The notes beneath the pieces were generated by a model. That model saw only the letters and a program-made list of their open reading frames with translations, had not been told where the DNA came from and did no database searches. 64,000 nucleotides of DNA from an uncultured Eubacteriales bacterium (GTDB lineage Bacteria; Bacillota; Clostridia; Peptostreptococcales; Anaerovoracaceae): the NCBI GenBank assembly GCA_902798745.1, contig CADBXM010000014.1:1-64000 (forward strand), read 5' to 3'. Made by a program: the position numbers and the translations under genes. Position 1 is the stretch's first letter. Every line of letters begins with the position of its first letter. This document shows, piece by piece, positions 34,013-42,568 of the stretch.

Positions 34013-35263
34013 ATGCCTGCTGAAGAGCTAAACACACTTATCGTCACGATGTTCGGCGGTTTCTCGCTGCGCTATAACGGTAACGAACTGTCCCTAGGCA
34101 ATCTCAGTGGATTGCAGATGGTGCAGCTTCTTCAGTTGTTGCTTCACTACCGCAAACAAGGTGTATCCAGAGACTTGGCAAGATCGGTCCTGTTTGGCGA
34201 CCGTGATGTGGACGATGTATCGCATTCGATCCGCAACATAATATACAATCTGCGCAAAAAACTCAGGGAACTTGGACTTCCCGAGAGCCGTTATGTGGTC
34301 AAGCGCGGAGGGGTCTACTATTGGGCAGATGATATTCCCGTGATAGAGGATGCAGGTGAATTCGATGAAGCCTTCGATATAGCCATGGGAACGGAAGACG
34401 ATGATGAACGTATGAACGCTCTCATCAATGCTTGTTATAAGTACAGGGGCAGATTCCTTTACGGCAGCGATTCCGCAGTATGGGCCATACAGGAAGGCGA
34501 GCGCTACAGAGAAATGTTCGGCGATTGCGTGTCCGAACTGGCTGCCATGCTGAGAGATGATCACAAGTATAAAGTGATGTATGAACTCGGTCAGTACGCT
34601 ACAAAGGTGGATCCGTTCTCTGAATGGGAGATAGTGACGCTTGAGGCTCTGTCGGGGCTTGGAAAGTTTGACAAAACAGAAGACTTTTTCAGGCAGACCA
34701 TTGATGCTTATACTGCCGAATACGGAGGCAGGACAAACACTTATGTAAGAGAATTCACAAACAGGCTTGGTCTCAAGCTTGTAGTAGGAAATGAATCCCT
34801 TGATGAGATACAAAAAAAGATAGGTATCGATGATCCGCTTGACAATAACGGATATTACACTTCGCTTCCGGCTTTTCAGGAGATATACCGCATGACACAG
34901 AGGATGATGGAGAGAGCGGGAGAAAAAATCTTCCTGATGCTTTGCACCATTCTCGACAGCAAAGGTAATCCGATGAGAGAAGGACCAAGACTCGAAGAGC
35001 TTTCGGACAGGCTGCGCGAGACCATAATCACAACTGTAAGACACACCGATACAGTTACAAGATACGGCAAAGGACAGTTTCTTGTTCTGCTTATCAACAT
35101 CACATATGAGGACTGCGCTATCGTTGCGAAACGTATCAATTCGGGGTTTTTAAGAAATGGCCAGAGGACCGGTGTAAGCTATTCAGTCAGCAACGTGATA
35201 TTTTCGCAGGCCCAAACTAAAGACGGTATAAAAAGGGAAGAGGACAATCTTTTATTGATATAA
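34013..35263 (+). CDS. BTAD-type regulator with degenerate GGDEF domain
   Basis: A 416-residue cytoplasmic regulator. Residues 8-105 look like the SARP/OmpR-type winged helix (FGGFSLRYNGNELSLGNLSG, then HSIRNIIYNLRKKLRELGL and GGVYYW). A bacterial transcriptional activation domain (helical, about 110-255) follows. The C-terminus (about 285-400) resembles GGDEF: RHTDTVTRYGKGQFLVLLIN, where RYGGDEF is changed to RYGKGQF, so cyclase activity is unlikely, but c-di-GMP sensing could remain. It is 14 bp after pilT and 12 bp before asnA. Confidence 0.75.
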   Translation: MPAEELNTLIVTMFGGFSLRYNGNELSLGNLSGLQMVQLLQLLLHYRKQGVSRDLARSVLFGDRDVDDVSHSIRNIIYNLRKKLRELGLPESRYVVKRGGVYYWADDIPVIEDAGEFDEAFDIAMGTEDDDERMNALINACYKYRGRFLYGSDSAVWAIQEGERYREMFGDCVSELAAMLRDDHKYKVMYELGQYATKVDPFSEWEIVTLEALSGLGKFDKTEDFFRQTIDAYTAEYGGRTNTYVREFTNRLGLKLVVGNESLDEIQKKIGIDDPLDNNGYYTSLPAFQEIYRMTQRMMERAGEKIFLMLCTILDSKGNPMREGPRLEELSDRLRETIITTVRHTDTVTRYGKGQFLVLLINITYEDCAIVAKRINSGFLRNGQRTGVSYSVSNVIFSQAQTKDGIKREEDNLLLI

Positions 35264-35275
35264 GGAGACATAGAC

Positions 35276-36286
35276 ATGAGTAAGTTATACGTGCCAAAAG
35301 GGTACCACCCGCTGCTTGATCCGACTGAGACACAGAGAGCCATCAAAAGGATCAAGGATCATTTTCAGAAGGAACTGGCATATGCACTGAATCTCGGAAG
35401 AGTCAGCGCTCCGCTTTTTGTATTTCCTGAATCCGGTCTCAATGACGACCTGAATGGTATTGAGAGAAGGGTCAATTTTACGATCAAGGATATCGACGAA
35501 AGAGAAGTGGAAGTGGTACAGTCTCTTGCCAAATGGAAGAGATATGCTCTCGGCAGATATAAAGCAAGACCGGGAAGAGGCCTTTACACCGATATGAACG
35601 CCATCAGGCGCGATGAGGAGCTCGACAATCTTCACTCGATCTATGTTGACCAGTGGGACTGGGAAAAAGTGATCACAAGAGACCAGAGAAATGAAGAATT
35701 CCTGGAGCATACCGTAAGGAATATTTACAGATGTCTCCTCGACCTGGAAGAATATGTTTGGGATCACTATCCTGATCTGTCCATTGAAATGCCTAAGAAA
35801 ATAAAGTTCATTGACTCTCAGGAACTTGAAGACTTGTATCCGGACAAGACTCCTAAAGAAAGGGAGAGGATCGCTTCTGAGGAATATGGCGCCATATTCA
35901 TAAAGAGGATTGGCGGCAAACTGAGATCGGGTAAGCCTCATGACGGAAGAGCCCCTGACTATGATGACTGGGAACTCAATGGCGATATAATCCTATGGAA
36001 CCCTGTTCTTGAGGACGCGTTTGAGATAAGCTCGATGGGTATAAGAGTCGACGCGGAATCGATGGTACGTCAGCTTGAACTTTCAGGCAAGCAGGATAGG
36101 ATGGAGCGCGCGTTCCATCAGGACATCATCAATGACAGACTGCCGCTTACAATAGGAGGCGGAATCGGGCAGAGCAGGCTTTGCATGTACTTCCTCAAAA
36201 AAGCTCATATAGGAGAGGTGCAGGTATCTGTATGGCCTGAAGACATGTACGAGGAGTGCGCCAAAAACAATATTTTCCTACTCTGA
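35276..36286 (+). CDS. asnA: Aspartate-ammonia ligase AsnA
   Basis: A 336-residue class II tRNA-synthetase-like enzyme that makes asparagine from aspartate, ammonia and ATP. Typical parts are DDLNGIERRVNFTI, DMNAIRRDEELDNLHSIYVDQWDWE, GDIILWNPVLEDAFEISSMGIRVD and LPLTIGGGIGQSR. Length is normal. The stop TGA shares its A with the priA start, so translation of the two is coupled. Confidence 0.97.
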   Translation: MSKLYVPKGYHPLLDPTETQRAIKRIKDHFQKELAYALNLGRVSAPLFVFPESGLNDDLNGIERRVNFTIKDIDEREVEVVQSLAKWKRYALGRYKARPGRGLYTDMNAIRRDEELDNLHSIYVDQWDWEKVITRDQRNEEFLEHTVRNIYRCLLDLEEYVWDHYPDLSIEMPKKIKFIDSQELEDLYPDKTPKERERIASEEYGAIFIKRIGGKLRSGKPHDGRAPDYDDWELNGDIILWNPVLEDAFEISSMGIRVDAESMVRQLELSGKQDRMERAFHQDIINDRLPLTIGGGIGQSRLCMYFLKKAHIGEVQVSVWPEDMYEECAKNNIFLL

Positions 36287-38280
36287 TGCAATATATCGAT
36301 GTAATAATTGACAACAAGAGCATATACACCGATACGCGCTATACTTACAGCGCGCCGGATGAAGTGACGGTCGGCTCCAGGCTGACCGTTCCTTTCGCGG
36401 GCCGAAAAAAACCGGTGGACGCCTACTGTGTTGAAACGGGTGTCACTCCGGGCTTTGAGCTGTCAAAAGTCAAAGAGATAAGCGATGTCGACGAAGAAAG
36501 ATCCATCAATGCCGAGATGATAGAAACGGCAATGTGGATGAGAAAGCGCTACGGTGTAAAATACATCGATGCGATAAAAATGTTCGGCATTGAAGGCAAA
36601 AGAGAAAAGAAGACTGCGGCGTCTGATGATAAAGCACCAAGCCCGGCCGCTTATGAATTGACCGATGAACAGAAGCAGGCTGCTAAAAGGATATGTGATG
36701 CGATCGAAAGCGGAAAAAGCGCAGCTTTTCTCATTAAGGGAGTGACGAACAGCGGCAAGACGGAAGTGTATATGAAGGCGACCGAAGAAGCACTGAGGTT
36801 GGGAAAGACAGCGATAATCCTTCTTCCCGAGATAGCTCTTGCTTCGCAGGTGGCTGACAGATTCAGAGAAAGGTTCGGAAACCATCTCATTGCAACGCTT
36901 CACAGCCGTCTGAAGAAATCTGAGCGGCTTTCAGAGTGGCTCAGAATAAGACGGGGAGAGGCAAGGATAGTGATAGGTGCCAGAACTTCAGTGTTTGCTC
37001 CACTTGACAATATTGGAGTTATTGTTATCGACGAGGAACACGAGAGCACATACAAGTCCGATCATAATCCGAAATATGATACCGTTGATGTTGCTTTTAA
37101 AAGAGCAAGTCTGGCGGGCGCCTGCCTTGTGCTCGGAAGCGCTACACCGTCTGTCGTCTCTTATTACAGAGCTAAGATGGGTACTTACGAGCTCATCGAG
37201 ATGAATAAAAGGATAGGCAGCAGTTTGATGCCGCGTCTTGAGATAACTGATATGAGAGTTGAACGGAGAGACGGCAATCAGAGCGTGCTTTCACGGGAAC
37301 TTGCGGCAAGTATCGACAAGACACTATCAAGAAAAGAGCAGGTAATACTGTTTCTGAACAGAAGGGGATATTCCACGCAGATACTGTGTCCGGACTGCGG
37401 TTATAGAATGACCTGTCCGGATTGCGGCATCACCCTCACTTATCACAAGAGGGAAAACGCTGCTGTTTGTCATTACTGCGGCAGGAAATTCCCTGTCACC
37501 GATAACTGTCCTGACTGTGGCTCAAAGTTCATTAAGTATGTAGGAGCCGGTACGGAGAAGGTCGAAGAAGAGACCCGGGCTCTATGGCCAAATGCGGGGA
37601 TCGCCCGCTTCGATATCGATACAGCATCGTCCGGAGATGACGCCGGCAAAGTGATCGCGGATTTTCAGTCCGGCAATACGGATATACTGGTAGGCACTCA
37701 GATACTGGCTAAAGGTCTGGACTTTAAGAACGTTGGCTTGGTTGGTATAATAAATGCCGATGTGAGCCTGAACATCCCCGACTACAGATCGCCGGAGAGG
37801 ACCTTCCAGCTGATAACGCAGGTGGCAGGCAGAGCCGGACGAGACGGTGGGGAGAGTCGTGTGATAATCCAGACTTATGACCCCGATAGCGACATAATAA
37901 GAGAGGCTGCCACGGGTGATTATGAGGAGTTTTACGAATCAGAGCTACTTCACAGAAGTATTATGAATTATCCTCCGTACTCTGATATAATCTCTGTGGT
38001 GTTCAATTCCGACAGCACTGAACTGTCTGCTTCATATGCTGAGATCTTCAGGAAACGCTTGCTCTCACTAAAGGACGCTCCTGAGGGAGCAAGCATACTC
38101 AGAGTAAGGCAAGAAGAGACGAGGACTGACGGAAGAGCAAGGGCCGGTTTTATCATCAAAGCCCCGCAGGGAAGCCGCGCCGGTTATGTGGCAGAGTATA
38201 TGGCTTTTCGTGACAGGCTGATAGAACAGAAAGCGCCCGTATTTATTGAAATAGACGTTAATCCATATGGAACAGTTTAA
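36286..38280 (+). CDS. priA: Primosomal helicase PriA
   Basis: A 664-residue replication-restart helicase. It is shorter than the usual 720-800. Seen: Walker A GVTNSGKTEVY (about 156-166), DEEH box VIVIDEEHESTYKSD, eight zinc-binding cysteines between CPDCGYRMTCPDCG and NCPDCGSKF, and GTQILAKGLDFKNVGLV. Its N-terminal DNA-binding domain has the expected VIIDNKSIYTDTRYTY. Start ATG at 36286 inside TGATG. It heads the priA-def-fmt order common in Firmicutes. Confidence 0.96.
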   Translation: MQYIDVIIDNKSIYTDTRYTYSAPDEVTVGSRLTVPFAGRKKPVDAYCVETGVTPGFELSKVKEISDVDEERSINAEMIETAMWMRKRYGVKYIDAIKMFGIEGKREKKTAASDDKAPSPAAYELTDEQKQAAKRICDAIESGKSAAFLIKGVTNSGKTEVYMKATEEALRLGKTAIILLPEIALASQVADRFRERFGNHLIATLHSRLKKSERLSEWLRIRRGEARIVIGARTSVFAPLDNIGVIVIDEEHESTYKSDHNPKYDTVDVAFKRASLAGACLVLGSATPSVVSYYRAKMGTYELIEMNKRIGSSLMPRLEITDMRVERRDGNQSVLSRELAASIDKTLSRKEQVILFLNRRGYSTQILCPDCGYRMTCPDCGITLTYHKRENAAVCHYCGRKFPVTDNCPDCGSKFIKYVGAGTEKVEEETRALWPNAGIARFDIDTASSGDDAGKVIADFQSGNTDILVGTQILAKGLDFKNVGLVGIINADVSLNIPDYRSPERTFQLITQVAGRAGRDGGESRVIIQTYDPDSDIIREAATGDYEEFYESELLHRSIMNYPPYSDIISVVFNSDSTELSASYAEIFRKRLLSLKDAPEGASILRVRQEETRTDGRARAGFIIKAPQGSRAGYVAEYMAFRDRLIEQKAPVFIEIDVNPYGTV

Positions 38281-38286
38281 GGAAAA

Positions 38287-38856
38287 ATGGCATTAAGAAA
38301 TATTACTGTTAAAGGCGATGAGATACTCGCCAAGAAATGTAAACCCGTAAGAGAAATCACACCGCGCATCAAAGAGGCTTGCGCGGATATGATAGATACG
38401 ATGAAAGCGGCAGACGGTGTAGGGATCGCAGCCCCGCAGATCGGCATAATGAAGAGATTCTTCATAGCGATGCCCCATGTCGAAGCCGAAGATGAGGAGA
38501 CCAGGAACAAGATCTATTATATGATCAATCCTGAGATCACCTACAAAGAAGGGACACAGAAGTCCACGGAGGGATGTCTTTCGGTGCCCGGAATGATGGG
38601 CCTTGTCGACAGACCTCAGAAGATAAGGATCAAGGCTCAGGATCTCGATGGCAAAGAGCACGAGTACGAATTTGAAGACTTTGAAGCGACTGTGTTCTGT
38701 CATGAATATGATCATCTGGAAGGTATCATTTATCCGGATGTCGCAAAAGGACTTATGACAGTTGATGAGTACAACGTTAGAATGGAAGAGCTCAGGAATC
38801 ATTTCGGTGAAGATGCAGAATTTACCGCTGACGAGATCTGGGCGGGAATATTATAA
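38287..38856 (+). CDS. def: Peptide deformylase
   Basis: A 189-residue metalloenzyme that removes the formyl group from new proteins. All three motifs are present: GIAAPQIG, EGCLSVPG and HEYDHLEG, which supply the Cys and two His metal ligands and the catalytic Glu. It is 6 bp after priA and is followed by fmt, whose reaction it reverses on the nascent chain. Confidence 0.97.
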   Translation: MALRNITVKGDEILAKKCKPVREITPRIKEACADMIDTMKAADGVGIAAPQIGIMKRFFIAMPHVEAEDEETRNKIYYMINPEITYKEGTQKSTEGCLSVPGMMGLVDRPQKIRIKAQDLDGKEHEYEFEDFEATVFCHEYDHLEGIIYPDVAKGLMTVDEYNVRMEELRNHFGEDAEFTADEIWAGIL

Positions 38857-38882
38857 TCAACGCATTTGGTTTAAGAGCTGAA

Positions 38883-39830
38883 ATGAAAATAGTCTTTATG
38901 GGCACGCCGAATTTTGCGGCTGCCTCGCTTAGAAAACTGATAAATGAGGGATATGAGATCCCACTGGTAGTGACACAGCCCGACAGGAGAGGCAACAGGA
39001 ACAAGATGGTACTGTCGCCGGTCAAGATGCTGGCCCTTGATAACGGGCTGGAAGTGGCACAGCCTCAGAAGATACGAGGCGATGAAGGACTCATCTCAAA
39101 ACTCAGGGATATCGCACCGGATATGATCGTTGTAGCCGCTTTCGGGCAGTTACTTCCAAAGGAAGTGCTGGAAATACCGAAACTTGGGTGCATCAACGTA
39201 CATGGTTCGCTTCTTCCTAAGCTCAGAGGAGCATCGCCGATGCAATCAGCCATACTTGAAGGTCTTGATGAAACCGGCGTTACCATCATGCGTATGGATG
39301 AAGGCCTTGATACAGGCGACATGATATCAAAAGTAAAGGTGGATATCAGAGGAAAGGACATAATAGAAGTTTCTGAACTTCTTGCTGTATCGGGAGCCGA
39401 TCTCCTGGCGATGACTATCCCTTCTATTGCCGATGGGACTGCGTCTTTCAAACGTCAGAACAGTGATGAAGCCACTTATTCACATCTGATCAGAAAGTCA
39501 GACGGATTTACTGATTTTAAGGAAAGCGCTGAGCAGATAGAAAGAAAAATAAGAGCCTACGCTGACTGGCCGTCATGCTATACATATATAGACGGCGGGC
39601 TTCAGCTCAAGCTCTACAAGGCTGAAGCCATACCGGGCCAAGCCGGCGAACACGCGCCCGGCACAGTCAGCGCAACTGATAAACACAGCTATACCGTAAG
39701 TTGTCTTGAAGGCAGTTTGAGGATATTGGAGCAGCAGCTTCAGGGAAAAAAGAGAATGAGCGCGGGGGACTTTATGAGAGGGCACAAACTTGAGCCCGGA
39801 GACAGATTCTTCGCAGAGGAGGATAAATAA
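38883..39830 (+). CDS. fmt: Methionyl-tRNA formyltransferase
   Basis: A 315-residue enzyme that formylates initiator Met-tRNA with 10-formyl-THF. Seen: IVFMGTPNFAAASL, VVTQPDRRGNR, NVHGSLLPKLRGASPMQ with the catalytic Asn/His, and GLDTGDMI. The C-terminal domain (HLIRKSDGF onwards) is complete. The stop codon directly abuts the next start. Confidence 0.97.
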   Translation: MKIVFMGTPNFAAASLRKLINEGYEIPLVVTQPDRRGNRNKMVLSPVKMLALDNGLEVAQPQKIRGDEGLISKLRDIAPDMIVVAAFGQLLPKEVLEIPKLGCINVHGSLLPKLRGASPMQSAILEGLDETGVTIMRMDEGLDTGDMISKVKVDIRGKDIIEVSELLAVSGADLLAMTIPSIADGTASFKRQNSDEATYSHLIRKSDGFTDFKESAEQIERKIRAYADWPSCYTYIDGGLQLKLYKAEAIPGQAGEHAPGTVSATDKHSYTVSCLEGSLRILEQQLQGKKRMSAGDFMRGHKLEPGDRFFAEEDK

Positions 39831-40535
39831 ATGTATTACTATTACGACTATTCCTGGTTTATCCTGATCCCGGCAATGATATTTACTTTCTTATGCCAGG
39901 CGAGGATAAACAACGCGTACAGACAGTATTCACAGGTACCTTGCAGCAAAGGCATCACAGGTGCTGAAGCCGCAAGAGCCATGATGGATGCTAATGGTCT
40001 CAGCGGAGTTGCCATAAACGTGATCAACGGCGGCAACTCTCTGACAAATTACTATGACCCAAAGACAAAGAGCCTCAATCTTTCAAGAGAAGTATATGGC
40101 TCTAAATCTGTTTCTTCGGTGTGCATAGCCTGTCACGAAGTCGGTCACGCGATACAGGACGCTACTCATTACGCGCCACTGGCGCTTAGAAACGGGATCG
40201 TCCCTGTAGTCAATCTCACACAGATGGTGAGCTGGCCACTCATATTCTTCGGCCTCATCGCTTCGTCGATGTCTCCTTACGGAAGTCTGATGTTTGAGAT
40301 CGGAGTCATTTGCTTCTTGTTTGTTATATTCTTCCACCTGATCACACTTCCGGTGGAATTCAATGCATCAAACAGAGCGCTCGCGAGTCTTAGAGAGCTC
40401 GATCTGGTCAACGAGGAAGACTATGTAGGTTCACGTACTGTGCTGAGAGCCGCAGCCATGACATATGTAGCTGCGCTTGCCACTGCAGTAGCCAGTTTGC
40501 TCAGAGTCCTTATTCTTGCAGGCAGGAGAAACTAG
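39831..40535 (+). CDS. YugP-like neutral zinc metallopeptidase
   Basis: A 234-residue membrane protein with HEVGHAIQD (about 102-110) as zinc site, TM segments at the N-terminus (about 8-22) and in the C-terminal half (VSWPLIFFGLIASS, IGVICFLFVIFFHLITL, YVAALATAVASLLRVL). FNASNRALASL supplies a likely third ligand region. This is the family commonly placed between fmt and rsmB in Firmicutes. Its substrate is unknown. Confidence 0.9.
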   Translation: MYYYYDYSWFILIPAMIFTFLCQARINNAYRQYSQVPCSKGITGAEAARAMMDANGLSGVAINVINGGNSLTNYYDPKTKSLNLSREVYGSKSVSSVCIACHEVGHAIQDATHYAPLALRNGIVPVVNLTQMVSWPLIFFGLIASSMSPYGSLMFEIGVICFLFVIFFHLITLPVEFNASNRALASLRELDLVNEEDYVGSRTVLRAAAMTYVAALATAVASLLRVLILAGRRN

Positions 40536-40541
40536 CAGCAG

Positions 40542-41804
40542 ATGAATCAGGACTGGCTTGCCGTATTTGACGCTCTCAAAGACGTATATACAAATGGAGC
40601 GTATTCCAATATCGCAATCAACGAAGCTGTTTCGCGCCACAAAGGCACGCGGGAGAGCTTCGTTCGCACGTTTGCAAAGGGCGTATTAAGAGACACTATA
40701 AGGCTTGATTTTATAATCGACAGGCTTGTTGAGAGAGGTATCGACAGCGTAAAGCCCAAGTTGCTTATCATACTTCGCATGGGCCTCTATGCCGTGGATG
40801 AGATGAACAGCATACCGGAATATGCCGCTGTGAACGAGACCGTCGAACTTGCAAAAGGCCTTGCCAGAGGAAGTGAAAGATTCATAAACGGTGTACTGAG
40901 AGGCTACTTGAGAAGGCGCGGACAGTACGGCAGAGACTCGCTCAGACCGGATGTCGCATATGGCTTTAAAAAAGAAACATTCGATCTTCTCAGAGCGCAG
41001 TATGGCCCCGAAGCTGTTCGCATTGCGGAAGCATTGAACGAACCACCAAAACTGTATCTCAGGACAAATACGCTTAAGATCGACAGGGACAGCCTTATCG
41101 AAAAGCTAAGATCAGAAGGCTTTGAGGCAGAGGCTTCGCCACTGAACGACGTAGCCATACTGGCTTCGGGAAGTGGCATCGCTTCACATCAGATATACCG
41201 TGATGGACTTTGCAGTATACAGAGCCTGTCTTCAATGATCGCCGTGAAGGCTTTGGACCCTGCACCGGGAAGCAGAGTGCTTGACATGTGTGCCGCTCCG
41301 GGAGGAAAGAGCGCCTACATGGCTGAGATCATGGAGAATAAGGGGAGTATCACTGCCTGTGATATCCATGCTCACAGGCTGAGCCTTATTGAGGCATACG
41401 CTGCAAGGACAGGAGCGAGCATAATAGAGACGATGCAGGCTGACGCATCATCGGCAAACGATTTTTTTGCTGAAAGCTTCGATTACGTACTTGCAGATGT
41501 CCCATGTTCAGGTCTTGGCGTGGTAGCAAGCAAGCCCGAGATAAAGCTGACAACGGATCTGTCAAGATATGACGAACTTGTCGAGCTGCAGAAAAAAATC
41601 GCCGGAAACGCATTCCGTTGTCTCAAACCCGGCGGGCGTATGATGTATTCTACCTGTACGCTGAATAAAAATGAGAACGAAGAGCTTGCTAAACATCTGT
41701 TAAGCAGTGCTCCGGTATCAGCCCAATCAATTGAAATGCAAACTATTATGCCATATAATGGCGAAGTAGGATTTTTCTATTGTGTAATAGAGAAATCCTG
41801 TTGA
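40542..41804 (+). CDS. rsmB: 16S rRNA m5C967 methyltransferase RsmB
   Basis: A 420-residue SAM-dependent enzyme. An N-terminal NusB-like domain (about 1-135, with PEYAAVNETVELAK and FINGVLRGYLR) precedes the methyltransferase domain. SAM-binding VLDMCAAPGGKSAYMAE and the cysteines of ADVPCSGLG and MYSTCTL (motifs IV and VI) are in place. In many Firmicutes rlmN follows; here the phosphatase gene comes directly. Confidence 0.96.
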   Translation: MNQDWLAVFDALKDVYTNGAYSNIAINEAVSRHKGTRESFVRTFAKGVLRDTIRLDFIIDRLVERGIDSVKPKLLIILRMGLYAVDEMNSIPEYAAVNETVELAKGLARGSERFINGVLRGYLRRRGQYGRDSLRPDVAYGFKKETFDLLRAQYGPEAVRIAEALNEPPKLYLRTNTLKIDRDSLIEKLRSEGFEAEASPLNDVAILASGSGIASHQIYRDGLCSIQSLSSMIAVKALDPAPGSRVLDMCAAPGGKSAYMAEIMENKGSITACDIHAHRLSLIEAYAARTGASIIETMQADASSANDFFAESFDYVLADVPCSGLGVVASKPEIKLTTDLSRYDELVELQKKIAGNAFRCLKPGGRMMYSTCTLNKNENEELAKHLLSSAPVSAQSIEMQTIMPYNGEVGFFYCVIEKSC

Positions 41805-41834
41805 GCTTAAATGACAGGATGGAGAATCGATTTT

Positions 41835-42566
41835 ATGAAAACTGCTAATTTGACAGACAGAGGAAGAAGAAGACCAACTAATGAAGATTCAGTCAGGACA
41901 TGTGAGGATCTTAACTTCTTCATGATCGCTGATGGAGTGGGTGGTAATCGCTCCGGAGAGATCGCAAGCCAGTCAGCACTTGACGCGCTTGAAAAATTCA
42001 TTCGCCACAATCCGCCTGAATGGCTCGGTTCGCGGGATGAGATCTTCAGATACTTCAGATCAGCAGTAACATATGTCAATCAGTTCATAATCAAACTTTC
42101 AGAGGTCAAGCCTCAGTATGCCGGAATGGCTACTACACTGGCCTTTGCTTATATCAGAGAAAATGAGATGTATGTCGCCAATGTCGGAGACAGCAGAGTC
42201 TATCTTGCGCACGGCGACATGATGCAGCAGATAACAGACGATCACACTTATGTCAACGACCTCGTAAAGATGGGCGCCATCACCAAAGACGAGGCGCATA
42301 TGCATGCGCGTAAGAACGTGATCACAAGGGCGATCGGCGCTAATGCCAATAATGAGCCGGACTGTTTCAGCGTTCCTCTGGAAAAGGGTGACAGAGTGCT
42401 TCTTTGCAGTGATGGTCTTTATGACGAAGTCGATGACGAGACCATGCTCAAAGTGCTGACAGCTACTGACGATATGGCAAGATGTGCCGAGAAACTCGTT
42501 GCGATGGCAAATGAGAATGGCGGTAATGACAATATTTCCGTCATTTGTGTGGACTTGGAGGACTAG
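41835..42566 (+). CDS. stp: PP2C-type Ser/Thr phosphatase
   Basis: A 243-residue phosphatase that reverses PrkC phosphorylation. Metal-site motifs are TDRGRRRPTNEDSV, IADGVGGNRSGEIAS, VANVGDSRVYL, DDHTYVNDL and GNDNISVICVD. The start at 41835 follows AGGATGGAGAA; an earlier ATG at 41811 has no good site. It is 2 bp from prkC, as in the known stp-prkC operon. Confidence 0.96.
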   Translation: MKTANLTDRGRRRPTNEDSVRTCEDLNFFMIADGVGGNRSGEIASQSALDALEKFIRHNPPEWLGSRDEIFRYFRSAVTYVNQFIIKLSEVKPQYAGMATTLAFAYIRENEMYVANVGDSRVYLAHGDMMQQITDDHTYVNDLVKMGAITKDEAHMHARKNVITRAIGANANNEPDCFSVPLEKGDRVLLCSDGLYDEVDDETMLKVLTATDDMARCAEKLVAMANENGGNDNISVICVDLED

Positions 42567-42568
42567 TT

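Noticed and set aside
34094..35044. A 316-codon open frame on the minus strand
   Set aside because: It lies fully inside the BTAD regulator gene, has no ribosome site and no family likeness. It is a shadow of the biased codon use.
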